A DNA stretch of 38,650 bases from CAYPPS01 sp964412685 (GTDB lineage Bacteria; Patescibacteriota; Microgenomatia; PFEM01; CAYPPS01): assembly GCA_964412685.1 (NCBI GenBank), contig CAYPPS010000004.1:1-38650 (forward strand). The letters run 5' to 3'. A program made the position numbers and the translations under genes. This document shows positions 1 through 6,847 of the stretch, piece by piece; the stretch's first letter is position 1, and every line of letters starts with the position of its first letter. The notes under the pieces were generated by a model, which did no database searches, was not told the origin of the DNA, and was given only the letters and a program-made list of their open reading frames with translations.

Positions 1-8
1 TCATATTT

Positions 9-626
9 TTATCTTAAATAGGAAAGAACTCCTCTAACTACGCCTTCTATTCTACAGTCTTCCTTTGCTGTAAATGGTGCAAACTCTGGATTCAGGGAAA
101 TTAGATTATAAGTAATATTATCTCCTTCTGTAGGAATTTTTTGGACTTTCTTTATAAGCACTTCTCCATTATTGACACAAATCACAATCTTTCCACCATC
201 TATGTCTACTGCTTTTTTAGCTATCACTAAATCGCCAGGGTTAATTTTAGGGATCATAGAAGTTCCCTTAGCTTTAACCACAAACGCATCAACCGCTGAG
301 AACCCTAATACTTTGGAGGAGATTCTAATTTTGTCTATTGGATTACCGTCAAGGATTGAACCTTTTGGACCACATTGTGCCATACCGTAGACATTTAGAT
401 AAACAACATTACTGTCAGGATTGTCTGCTAAGACTTGATAGTCGTGAGAGTTAGAGGGATTTTTTCTCAAAAGACCTTTATCGATCAATTTCGTGAGATG
501 GTGATGGACTACACTTGGAGAAGAGGCCCCTATACGATCCTGCAACTTCCTTATTGTTAGGGGGTCATCAATGTTTGATTTCAGAATTTCTATTAGTTTT
601 TGCTGTGTTGGGTGCATTGTTTGCAT
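9..626 (-). CDS. lexA: LexA/UmuD-like self-cleaving transcriptional repressor (S24 family)
   Basis: A 205-aa protein with an N-terminal winged-helix region (about residues 4-55) followed by an S24 peptidase domain. The catalytic pair is visible as Ser123 in GTSMIPKINPGD and Lys159 in EVLIKKVQ, close to Ser119/Lys156 of E. coli LexA. The predicted self-cleavage site is Cys85-Gly86 (MAQCGPKG), a Cys-Gly bond as in UmuD rather than the Ala-Gly usual in LexA. The frame is open up to 797, but I chose the ATG at 626 because a strong promoter and a palindromic operator lie between 639 and 681 and the protein then has normal LexA length. It probably represses DNA-damage genes and itself. A prophage-type S24 repressor is the alternative, but no phage genes are nearby. 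Confidence 0.85.
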   Translation of the reverse strand: MQTMHPTQQKLIEILKSNIDDPLTIRKLQDRIGASSPSVVHHHLTKLIDKGLLRKNPSNSHDYQVLADNPDSNVVYLNVYGMAQCGPKGSILDGNPIDKIRISSKVLGFSAVDAFVVKAKGTSMIPKINPGDLVIAKKAVDIDGGKIVICVNNGEVLIKKVQKIPTEGDNITYNLISLNPEFAPFTAKEDCRIEGVVRGVLSYLR

Positions 627-638
627 GGCAGTATATTT

Positions 639-667
639 ATTATAGAAATTTAAGTTAACTAAGTCAA
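639..667 (-). promoter_or_regulatory. Promoter of the LexA-like gene
   Basis: On the minus strand, -35 TTGACT (662-667) and -10 TATAAT (639-644) are separated by 17 bases. The -10 ends 12 bases before the ATG at 626, so the predicted leader is only about five bases and leaves no room for a Shine-Dalgarno sequence. Confidence 0.8.
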
Positions 668-681
668 GAACTACTTGACTT
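661..681. promoter_or_regulatory. Palindromic operator over the -35 box of the LexA-like gene
   Basis: A perfect inverted repeat, AAGTCAAG (661-668) and CTTGACTT (674-681), with a 5-base spacer. One arm contains the -35 hexamer, so a bound dimer would block RNA polymerase. This suggests autoregulation and a candidate SOS-box-like motif for this lineage. It is not the Gram-positive GAAC-N4-GTTC or the E. coli CTGT-N8-ACAG box. Confidence 0.6.
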
Positions 682-854
682 GTTCTCCAATCTGTTCTAA
701 GAATTGGTATAGTCTTCCCTATGATTGGGAAACAATAATTATAACTATGATTATACACAAAAAGCGTATTCGTAATATTAAGCCGTATATCCGCCATATT
801 AGTAATGGCACTAAAGTAATTGTTGGTATTTTAGATTCCCAAAGATTTTCTTCA

Positions 855-863
855 TGGTAAAAT
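855..863 (+). promoter_or_regulatory. Extended -10 promoter of the GT2 gene
   Basis: TGG followed by TAAAAT (858-863) forms an extended -10 element ending 6 bases before the ATG at 870. No good -35 is visible. The expected transcript starts at or next to the start codon. Confidence 0.5.
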
Positions 864-869
864 AAGAGC

Positions 870-1706
870 ATGAAAGAAAATTTGGTCAGTGCTGTTGTTC
901 TTGCTAAAAACGAAGAAGAAATTATTGGTCGTTGTTTGAAATCTTTATCTTGGGTTGATGATTTGGTGGTTGTTGACGATAATTCTAGTGATAAAACCGT
1001 TAGTCTTGCCGAGAAATTGAGGGCCAGAGTTTTTTCTCATTCTCTAGAGAATAATTTTTCTCGGCAGAGAAATTTTGGTCTTGAAAAAGCTCGAAATAAG
1101 TGGGTTTTGTTTGTTGACGCCGATGAACAAGTTACCGTTGAGTTAAAAGAAGAGATTTTAAGAGAGATAAAAAAAGATGCTTTCCATGGCTTTTTGATCA
1201 AAAGAAATGATTTTCTTTGGAGGAAAGAAGTAAAATGGGGGGAGTTGAAGAATATTTGGCTGCTTCGTTTGGGCAAAAAAGATAAAGGTACTTGGCAAAG
1301 ACAAGTGCATGAAAGTTGGCTGGTGGAAGGTAAAATAGGCAGGTTGAAGAATCCTCTTCTTCATTACTCTCATTTCAGCTTGGCCGATTTATTGACTAAG
1401 GTTAATTTTTATTCCACTTTGCACGCCAATTGCCTTTTAAAAGAAGGCAAGTCAGGAAATTGTTTGAAAATCCTTTTCTATCCGTCATTGAAATTTGTTA
1501 ATAATTATTTTTTAAAATTAGGGTTTCTTGATGGGACGAGGGGATTGATAATTAACATGATTATGAGCCTGCATTCTTTCCTGGCTCAAGGCAAACTATT
1601 ACATCGGCTGCAAGGCGAAGTCGCAGGCCCGAAGTTTTCGGGACAGCACAGCCACGTAAGACGGAAGCTTCGGCTGACGTCATTTTTATTGACTAGAAAA
1701 AAATGA
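870..1706 (+). CDS. Family 2 glycosyltransferase (WaaE/KdtX-like)
   Basis: A 278-aa cytoplasmic or membrane-associated glycosyltransferase. The N-terminal GT-A fold is clear: SAVVLAKNEEEIIGRCLKSL, a nucleotide-binding VVDDNSSDKT stretch, and the metal-binding DAD of LFVDADEQ near residue 90. The layout resembles the WaaE/KdtX glycosyltransferases of lipopolysaccharide core synthesis, but in this setting it more likely adds sugars to a cell-surface polysaccharide. Its TGA overlaps the ATG of the O-antigen-ligase-like gene, so the two are coupled. The last 30 or so residues are encoded by a GC-rich, hairpin-rich stretch (1605-1681) that does not look native, so the original C-terminus may have been replaced. 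Confidence 0.85.
   Translation: MKENLVSAVVLAKNEEEIIGRCLKSLSWVDDLVVVDDNSSDKTVSLAEKLRARVFSHSLENNFSRQRNFGLEKARNKWVLFVDADEQVTVELKEEILREIKKDAFHGFLIKRNDFLWRKEVKWGELKNIWLLRLGKKDKGTWQRQVHESWLVEGKIGRLKNPLLHYSHFSLADLLTKVNFYSTLHANCLLKEGKSGNCLKILFYPSLKFVNNYFLKLGFLDGTRGLIINMIMSLHSFLAQGKLLHRLQGEVAGPKFSGQHSHVRRKLRLTSFLLTRKK
1605..1681 (+). repeat. GC-rich palindromic insertion inside the 3' end of the GT2 gene
   Basis: About 77 bases much richer in GC than the surroundings. It contains GCGAAGTCGC (1615-1624), the perfect hairpin CCCGAA-GTT-TTCGGG (1628-1642) and a CAGCC...GGCTG pair. It resembles a small REP/MITE-like palindromic unit. It keeps the frame open but gives an odd Arg/His/Gly-rich peptide. Confidence 0.45.
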
Positions 1707-2863
1707 GAGAGAAAATTTTACCTGCTTTTCTTTTTTTAGGTTTAGTTGCTTTTCCTTTTGGTCAGTTGGCCGTTTTGCCCCTACCTTTTGATGGGGCGCG
1801 GCTTTTATGGTTGGATTTATTTGTTTTTAGTTTTACCTTTGTCTTTCTTTTCTTTTCTTTTCTAAGTAAACAGAGGTTAATTAGATCATCTTTATTTTGG
1901 CCTGGCCTAGGGTTTTTAACTATTGCCACTTTGTCTTTATCGGTTAATTTGTCTGGCTTGGAATTTAATTCGAGCTTAATTGCCTTCTTTTATTTGTTGA
2001 GATTAGGAACCTACTTTTTCTTTTACTTAAGCTTGGTTAATCAGAAGCTTTTCAGAAAACAAGCTTTAACTTGTTTTCTGAAAACAATTGGTTTGAGTGT
2101 GGCTCTTTTTGGTTTAGTTCAATATTTTTTTTGGCCCGATCTAATTGCTTTAAAATATTTGAATTGGGATGATCACTATTTTCGATTGATTAGTTTATTT
2201 TTAGACCCTAATTTTACCGGCATCATTTTAATTTTCACTTTTATTCTTTTTCATTTCGATAAGGATAAATGGTTGATGAACAAAAACATTGTTTTGGCAA
2301 TTTTACTTTTGTCTATCAGTTTGACTTACTCGCGGAGTACTTTTTTGAGTTTGTTTGCTGTCGGCTTGGTTGGAGCGATTGCTTTTAAAAAAATTAAGCT
2401 CTTATTGCTAATCACTGGCTTCTTGCTTTTAAGCATTTCTTTTTTACCTCGTTCCCCCGGAGGAGAAGGAGTGAAATTAGGGCGGACTCATAGTATTAAT
2501 GCTCGAATTGAAACAACCAAAGAAGCGATAGAAATTTTCAAAAAGAAACCCTTTCTGGGAATTGGTTTTAATACCTATCGTTACCGACGTCAAACGGATT
2601 ATTTAAAAGAAGCTTCCAGTCGAGCTGGTGGAGGAACAGATAATAGTTTTCTGTTTGTCTTGGCAACAACAGGAATAGTTGGATTTTTAGGATTCATTTT
2701 TTTGGGAGAGAAAGCACTTTTTTTAAGTTTTAGAGAGAAGGAAAAAATAATTTTTCTATCTCTGGTTGCTCTTGGAATTCATTGTCTTTTTGTGAATTCG
2801 CTTTTTTATCCTTGGGTGATGTTTTGGTTGGCAATCTTGTTCAGTACTAGGAAGAATAGTTGA
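1703..2863 (+). CDS. O-antigen ligase/polymerase-like membrane protein (Wzy_C type)
   Basis: A 386-aa polytopic membrane protein with about ten hydrophobic segments. A large hydrophilic loop near residues 250-310 carries the Wzy_C/WaaL signature (RTHSINARIE, then KKPFLGIGFNTYR). Such proteins polymerise lipid-linked glycans or transfer them at the outer face of the membrane. Translational coupling (ATGA) to the upstream GT2 gene supports a shared role in surface glycan assembly. The 3' end overlaps the convergent Ig-like gene by 17 bases. Which acceptor it uses cannot be told from sequence, since ligases and polymerases share this fold. Confidence 0.8.
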   Translation: MREKILPAFLFLGLVAFPFGQLAVLPLPFDGARLLWLDLFVFSFTFVFLFFSFLSKQRLIRSSLFWPGLGFLTIATLSLSVNLSGLEFNSSLIAFFYLLRLGTYFFFYLSLVNQKLFRKQALTCFLKTIGLSVALFGLVQYFFWPDLIALKYLNWDDHYFRLISLFLDPNFTGIILIFTFILFHFDKDKWLMNKNIVLAILLLSISLTYSRSTFLSLFAVGLVGAIAFKKIKLLLLITGFLLLSISFLPRSPGGEGVKLGRTHSINARIETTKEAIEIFKKKPFLGIGFNTYRYRRQTDYLKEASSRAGGGTDNSFLFVLATTGIVGFLGFIFLGEKALFLSFREKEKIIFLSLVALGIHCLFVNSLFYPWVMFWLAILFSTRKNS

Positions 2864-3560
2864 TGGTGATTATTTTTTCGATTTTATTGCCTGCTTTATC
2901 TTCAACCACGAACATGATTTCATTATCACCTTCCTTAAGATTGATGGGGTATTCAAAATTACCTTCTCGATCAATGATAACTAGTCTTTCGTTGATGATT
3001 AAAGTAGCTTCCGTTTCTGTTTTTCCAGTGAGATTAACTTTCTCTTCATGAATGGTAATTCTTTCTTCCTCCGGAAAAGTTAATTCTAATTCAGGAGGTT
3101 CATCATCAAGAACAATTTTCAAAGAATCGGATTGAGAGCTTTCGTTTCCAGCCTGATCTTTGGCAATCGCTTCGATTTGATTGTTGCCTTCGGTAAGATT
3201 AATTTCGGTTTTGAATAGGCCTTCGTTATCAGCGACAATTTCTTTTTCTAGGGTTCCGTTTAGATCAATAAAAACAGAAGAACTTGGTTCAGCATAGCCG
3301 ACTAGGATAATTTGGCTACTACTAGTAGCTTCCAAGCTGGTGGTGAAAATAGGTGGCGGTGGGGGAACGGTGTCTCGAGATTCAACCGGCAAAGAACTGG
3401 AACGAACGTCTCCGAGGAAGACAGCCAATCTAATTAATAAAGGAATACCGAAAAGAACTACTCCCAAAGCAAGAACAAACGTAAGCAAACCATAAAAAAA
3501 GGCTAACTTAAGATTATGTGATTCTTGTTTGCGGTCTAACCTGGAAAACTTTCGTTTCAT
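2847..3560 (-). CDS. Membrane-anchored protein with two bacterial Ig-like domains
   Basis: A 237-aa protein with a short basic N-terminus, one transmembrane helix (about residues 18-48) and a Pro-rich linker (PPPPPIF). Two tandem beta-sandwich repeats of the glucodextranase-B/Big type follow (about 70-152 and 153-237). Each repeat has the pattern G(Y/K)xE...V.I(D/N)......DxEGxFxxxI.L.EGxNxIx.xxxDxAGN. It is probably displayed outside the cell as an adhesive or structural module. A short SD-like GGAAAG precedes the ATG. The gene ends in TAG and is convergent with the O-antigen-ligase-like gene. No catalytic domain is visible. Confidence 0.75.
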   Translation of the reverse strand: MKRKFSRLDRKQESHNLKLAFFYGLLTFVLALGVVLFGIPLLIRLAVFLGDVRSSSLPVESRDTVPPPPPIFTTSLEATSSSQIILVGYAEPSSSVFIDLNGTLEKEIVADNEGLFKTEINLTEGNNQIEAIAKDQAGNESSQSDSLKIVLDDEPPELELTFPEEERITIHEEKVNLTGKTETEATLIINERLVIIDREGNFEYPINLKEGDNEIMFVVEDKAGNKIEKIITINYSS

Positions 3561-3596
3561 AAACTGGTCTTTCCTATTTTATTAGGATGAAGCTTT

Positions 3597-3628
3597 AAAA
3601 ACAAGCTTCACTTGGTAGTGAGCTTGTT
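3597..3628 (-). terminator. Intrinsic terminator after tRNA-Thr copy 1
   Basis: Inverted repeat 3600-3612 / 3617-3628 (12-bp stem with one bulged base, TGGT loop). Read on the minus strand it is followed by TTTTT. It lies 8 bases past the tRNA-Thr 3' end. Confidence 0.75.
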
Positions 3629-3634
3629 GAGTCA

Positions 3635-3717
3635 GAGCCGAAGGTGGGAGTCGAACCCACGACCGATGGTTTACGATACCATTGCTCTACCACTGAGCTA
3701 CCTCGGCAAATCAGAGC
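3635..3717. repeat. 83-bp direct repeat, left copy (contains tRNA-Thr)
   Basis: Bases 3635-3717 are identical to 6848-6930: the whole tRNA-Thr plus ten bases of its 5' flank and two of its 3' flank. Flanking sequence then diverges. The pair brackets the PIN/methyltransferase block. Confidence 0.9.
3636..3707 (-). tRNA. tRNA-Thr (anticodon CGU), copy 1
   Basis: A full cloverleaf with acceptor GCCGAGG/CTTCGGC, anticodon stem ATGGT/ACCAT and loop ATCGTAA giving anticodon CGT (reads ACG), T-arm GTGGG-TTCGACT-CCCAC, and discriminator T. The G1-C72 and C2-G71 pairs match known Thr identity elements. CCA is not encoded. It is identical to the copy at 6849-6920. Confidence 0.92.
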
Positions 3718-3929
3718 GGGTAACGATAGACTGCTCGAACCTATTTGGCCTGGACAACTATATCAAAGAGTATCTTGAAACTCATCCAGAGTTGCCAATT
3801 GGCACCCAGCTAAAAATTATTTTACGAGAGCTTCTCACCTGCGACATTATTGTACAACTTAAAGAGTTTATGAACCATATAGGTATTATCAGTTTTAGTA
3901 AACCATTAATTAAAAGACTGCCAAATTAA
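3718..3929 (+). pseudogene. Start-less ORF tail beside tRNA-Thr copy 1
   Basis: An open frame with no ATG until near its end (EFMNHIG). Its C-terminus (IIVQLKEFMNHIGI, then SKPLIKRLP) aligns with the tail beside the second tRNA copy (LILQLEALKSHLGI, then VKSYIKKPP). The amino acids are similar although the DNA differs, which suggests both are remnants of one protein family truncated at the tRNA. The part of the frame antisense to the tRNA is not real coding sequence. Function unknown. Confidence 0.35.
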
Positions 3930-4945
3930 TCAACTTTTCTAACCTTATAAACTCCCGCCTTCTTCCCAGAGACTAAAGTTCCATATTCTTCTTCTAGTTT
4001 TAACTGGCTTTTATAGTTCCCAACCAGTTCCTTAAAGAGCTCTTTTTGTGCTGTGAGAATCACCATCACTCCTCCTGATCTCAGAACACGAGTGAACTGC
4101 TTAAGCATCAGACCATAAAACTTTGGAATATCTTTATCTGTGTCGTATAGTCCCCACGGTGGGTCAGTCACAATCTTGTCAACTGAGCTGTTTGGAACGG
4201 TGCTTAAAGTAAGAGCGTCTATGGGATCTACAATAACTTTTTTACCAAACTTTCTTTCAAGTTCTTTTTGTAATTTTCTCTCTATCTCACCAGCTCTAAT
4301 TTGCTTATGAGGAAAATTTAATCGTTGAGCCGGAATAGCTCCATGTCCTGCGAAAGGATCAAAGAACACATCTACTTTATTTGGCTCTGAAATCAAACAG
4401 AAAATATATGCTAGTTCCGGATAAAGCTCGCCTTTAGCCAGTGTTTTTTCGTAGTTTGGTCTTTTGCTAAATTGAATCCCTACAAGGCCAAACCCCTCAC
4501 TTCTGATGGAAATTAAAACTTCAATATCGGGCAAGCTACGATCTACTCTCAAATTAGGTACAAAAGAGACAATTTTCTCTTCGAGGTTCCTCAGTAAGTT
4601 TTTGTCGATAGATACAAATTGATTTTTTACTGTGGCTCGAATCCTGAATTTCAGCTTTTTAGCTGAATAATGCTTCCTGATTACCTTTTCTAAGTTGGGG
4701 TCTTTAATCAAAGCCTTAACAATATCCCTAATTGGGTTAGTGGGCAAATGATCGAACCTTCTTAGTAATATAAAGCTATTGTTTAGAAATTTAAGGCCTC
4801 TAATGTTATTTAGATTGGAGTTAGTTTTATAAATAACTAACCCATCAGTTAATAGTTCAATTTGAACATCATTGATTGAGTCTATCAGAGCTTTTTTGAT
4901 AACCTGATCAAAACCCGTGATAAACGTTGAAAAATACAAATTCAT
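3926..4945 (-). CDS. THUMP-domain RNA guanine-N2 methyltransferase (Trm14/RlmL-like)
   Basis: A 339-aa protein with a THUMP-like RNA-binding region (about residues 60-160) followed by a Rossmann methyltransferase of the UPF0020 family. The SAM-binding motif DPFAGHGA is at 196-203 and the amino-methylating motif TDPPWG at 260-265. The family methylates guanine N2 in tRNA (position 6, Trm14/TrmN) or 23S rRNA (RlmL/RlmK); substrate choice cannot be read here, though a tRNA target would fit its place between two tRNA genes. It has its own extended -10 promoter 8 bases before the ATG. It sits between the start-less ORF tail and the structured element of copy 1, whereas copy 2 has no such gene there. 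Confidence 0.8.
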   Translation of the reverse strand: MNLYFSTFITGFDQVIKKALIDSINDVQIELLTDGLVIYKTNSNLNNIRGLKFLNNSFILLRRFDHLPTNPIRDIVKALIKDPNLEKVIRKHYSAKKLKFRIRATVKNQFVSIDKNLLRNLEEKIVSFVPNLRVDRSLPDIEVLISIRSEGFGLVGIQFSKRPNYEKTLAKGELYPELAYIFCLISEPNKVDVFFDPFAGHGAIPAQRLNFPHKQIRAGEIERKLQKELERKFGKKVIVDPIDALTLSTVPNSSVDKIVTDPPWGLYDTDKDIPKFYGLMLKQFTRVLRSGGVMVILTAQKELFKELVGNYKSQLKLEEEYGTLVSGKKAGVYKVRKVD

Positions 4946-4953
4946 ATACTCGC

Positions 4954-4962
4954 ATTATACCA
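4954..4962 (-). promoter_or_regulatory. Extended -10 promoter of the THUMP methyltransferase
   Basis: Minus-strand TGG-TATAAT (TATAAT at 4954-4959) ends 8 bases before the ATG at 4945. No convincing -35 is seen. A leaderless mRNA is predicted. Confidence 0.6.
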
Positions 4963-5012
4963 ATAATCCAGGCTAAATTGTGCTAGAATTGGCCTACCGA
5001 ATGGCCCTTGTG

Positions 5013-5080
5013 GTGAAGGTGTCTTACTTTTAAAGAACTGGTGGCACGCAAGTGACCTATCTTAGCTACAGGGATGTCTT
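5013..5080 (+). ncRNA. Structured-RNA-like repeat element, copy A
   Basis: This block aligns with 7099-7213 (shared GTGAAGGTRTC, TTACTTTTARAGAACTG, TGGCAC, AGTGA, TTAGCYACAGGGA). It can form GGT-gg-CAC-gcaa-GTG-ACC (5040-5057). In copy B the outer helix is GAT/ATC instead of GGT/ACC, a compensatory change. The strand is not certain; the + strand is chosen because that hairpin carries a GNRA loop. The GGTGGCAC core recalls T-box antiterminators, but no aminoacyl-tRNA synthetase gene follows. Confidence 0.35.
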
Positions 5081-5091
5081 AAGAGGTGTAA

Positions 5092-5574
5092 TTAAAAACT
5101 AATACAACTGACGCCTGCTATTGAATTAAAGTTGGAGTCATTAGTTACAATGTGTTTTATCTGCTGATCTTGTAGATATGCTAGATGAAAGGCATCTCGA
5201 GGCTTTAGATCATAAGATTCAATATTGTCAACAGCTTTTGAACATGAAGCGGCACCACCATTAGTAAATTGTGTGACTCTGAATGAATGATTGTTCAGTA
5301 GAACTGATATTGCTGTTTTTAACTCATTTATGTAATCCTTGTGAGATTTATTAGGCAATAGACCGTTTATTCTTTCTTGATCTCTTAAAGTTTTGTAAAT
5401 AGCATGTAACATTTCGTCCACAGACAAAGGTGAGAAAACCATAGTAGTTTTAGCAACTAAGATTTTAGCAAATAGCTTTTGCGCTTTTTTGGCATCTGTG
5501 TGAGGCCCAAGTAAGTAGGCTGTTAAAAAATTAGCATCCAAATATACTTCTGAAGATTTTGGGACTTTGTTCAT
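5092..5574 (-). CDS. PIN-domain ribonuclease (VapC-like)
   Basis: A 160-aa PIN domain with the four expected acidic residues: Asp13 (VYLDANFL), Glu54 (SVDEML), Asp127 (KPRDAFHLA) and Asp146 (VTNDSNF). The family cleaves RNA with Mg2+/Mn2+ and often acts as a toxin on tRNA or rRNA. It is the last gene of a three-gene operon: its ATG overlaps the TGA of the upstream gene, so synthesis is coupled. No classical VapB antitoxin (AbrB, RHH or Phd type) is upstream, which is unusual; one of the two unfamiliar partner proteins may neutralise or direct it. Confidence 0.8.
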   Translation of the reverse strand: MNKVPKSSEVYLDANFLTAYLLGPHTDAKKAQKLFAKILVAKTTMVFSPLSVDEMLHAIYKTLRDQERINGLLPNKSHKDYINELKTAISVLLNNHSFRVTQFTNGGAASCSKAVDNIESYDLKPRDAFHLAYLQDQQIKHIVTNDSNFNSIAGVSCISF

Positions 5575-5990
5575 GATTCATGAGATTCTATGTAGCTATA
5601 CACAGAGTTGATATCGATCTTGTTTGCAAATTCTAAACTACCAGCGGTTCGCGCCATAAGCATTTTTTGCTTATCATCTAATTTCCTAAAAAGAATTATT
5701 CCAATGTTTTCAAACAAGCTGAGAATTTTACTAACAAGATTGTTATCGTGGTAATAATAAGTTTCTCCAAACACTTGATCTGAGAGAACAGGTTGTCTTT
5801 GATAGAGAAATGTCTTTAGAAGATTATTTGTAGTAATCATATTGGGTTCATTAGATTTGTATAAGTTTGCTAGAGGCAAGGTGACCATTACCCGACTATC
5901 TATGGTCCCGCTATTCTCCAGCATAAATTGGCCCATCATCTCTGGAAATAATTCCGAATTGCTTGTGCTGTATGAAACGAGATTTTGCAT
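5571..5990 (-). CDS. Uncharacterised protein, middle gene of the PIN operon
   Basis: I do not recognise this family. The frame is open to 6071, but the ATG at 5990 is preferred because it lies one base after the TAA of the upstream gene, giving 139 aa. The protein is soluble, with no signal peptide or membrane helix. The central part (LPLANLYKSNEPNMITTNNLL) and the C-terminal half (ENIGIILFRKLDDKQKMLMARTAGSLEFANKID) look alpha-helical. It is coupled to the PIN gene by an ATGA overlap, and its tight three-gene context suggests an antitoxin, adaptor or sensor role; that is inference only. Confidence 0.6.
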   Translation of the reverse strand: MQNLVSYSTSNSELFPEMMGQFMLENSGTIDSRVMVTLPLANLYKSNEPNMITTNNLLKTFLYQRQPVLSDQVFGETYYYHDNNLVSKILSLFENIGIILFRKLDDKQKMLMARTAGSLEFANKIDINSVYSYIESHES

Positions 5991-5991
5991 A

Positions 5992-6675
5992 TTATTTGAA
6001 TAATTCTTTTGAATAACTCTCCAAATATTTAGTGCTTTCTTCCAGGTATTTAACGATATTTTTGCTATCAAGCTTGTGTATTTCTTTTGGCAAAGTATTT
6101 ATATCAAACATAAGGGCTATTTTTTTGGGATCTACATCACCATCCTGCTTTTTGTCAGGGTTTATGCGAAACCAAATATTAGAAGTTTTTTCATTAATTA
6201 CGTCTTTTCTCAAGAGCCCAAAATTAATATCCTTCCAACTTTTTCCTTTTTTAAAATCTCCAAAGTATTTTGTTGATATAAATTCTACTGAGTCATTAAC
6301 TGTGGATTTTAGGTTAAAAACATATCCTATCCTATGAGCCACTAAAGGACTGACCTTATAAAGGGTATCTAGAAGAGATTTATAAATCTTAATTACTTCA
6401 TTAGAAGAATTTGTAAACTTATCATTCGCCTTAGGATTGATAAAGAAATCAATCTTGTTTAATGAAATATTCAAGCTTGCTTGGTTGGTTTTGTTTCGAA
6501 GTATGATTCTTGGTATTTCTGCAGGCGCATCATTTGGAATTGGTAGAACTATTGATTCCCCATCAAAAAGATCCCCCGTTCCTTCTTTCATTTTTTGCGC
6601 AAGAGCCAGCTTATCGGATAAATCAATCCCAGGTGAAAACAATGCAACCTGAATGTTTGTTATTTGGAAATTCAT
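5992..6675 (-). CDS. Uncharacterised protein, first gene of the PIN operon
   Basis: A 227-aa soluble protein that I cannot place. The N-terminal half looks beta-rich, with IQVALFSPG, then FDGESIVLPIPNDAPAEIPR, then SLNISLNKIDFFIN. The C-terminal third ends in a charged helix (KYLEESTKYLESYSKELFK). The overall look faintly recalls sporadically distributed proteins of the TIGR04255 type, with low certainty. It starts from an extended -10 promoter 11 bases upstream, and the next gene begins one base after its stop. Its lead position would suit an antitoxin or regulator. Confidence 0.6.
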   Translation of the reverse strand: MNFQITNIQVALFSPGIDLSDKLALAQKMKEGTGDLFDGESIVLPIPNDAPAEIPRIILRNKTNQASLNISLNKIDFFINPKANDKFTNSSNEVIKIYKSLLDTLYKVSPLVAHRIGYVFNLKSTVNDSVEFISTKYFGDFKKGKSWKDINFGLLRKDVINEKTSNIWFRINPDKKQDGDVDPKKIALMFDINTLPKEIHKLDSKNIVKYLEESTKYLESYSKELFK

Positions 6676-6686
6676 AAGTATACTGT

Positions 6687-6695
6687 ATTATAACA
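6687..6695 (-). promoter_or_regulatory. Extended -10 promoter of the PIN operon
   Basis: Minus-strand TGT-TATAAT (TATAAT at 6687-6692), with a weak -35 (TCGACT) 17 bases further upstream. It ends 11 bases before the ATG at 6675. Confidence 0.65.
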
Positions 6696-6761
6696 GGTCT
6701 CATCTTTCTAGTCGAAAGGTTCGAACCCCGTTACCGGTATGTTTCACTTCCAGCCTAACGT

Positions 6762-6810
6762 CTAAAAAACAATTAACCTGGCTCGTACTAGGTTAATTGT
6801 TGATTTTTAG
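6762..6810 (-). terminator. Terminator after tRNA-Thr copy 2
   Basis: A 12-bp perfect inverted repeat (6768-6779 / 6790-6801) with a 10-base loop. On the minus strand it is followed by TTTTTTAG. The outer CTAAAAA/TTTTTAG sequences extend the symmetry, so it could act in both directions. It insulates the tRNA from the PIN operon. Confidence 0.75.
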
Positions 6811-6847
6811 GCTAACTTTGAAGATTTTTGGAAATCATTCCCTTTAT

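Noticed and set aside
9..797. Longer 262-aa version of the LexA-like protein
   Set aside because: A perfect promoter and operator lie between codon 1 and codon 58, and the extra residues have no family match.
3612..3717. Open frames encoding RRWESNPRPMVYDTIALPLS over both tRNA-Thr genes
   Set aside because: This is the known spurious translation of the antisense of a tRNA gene. Only the parts beyond the repeat were considered.
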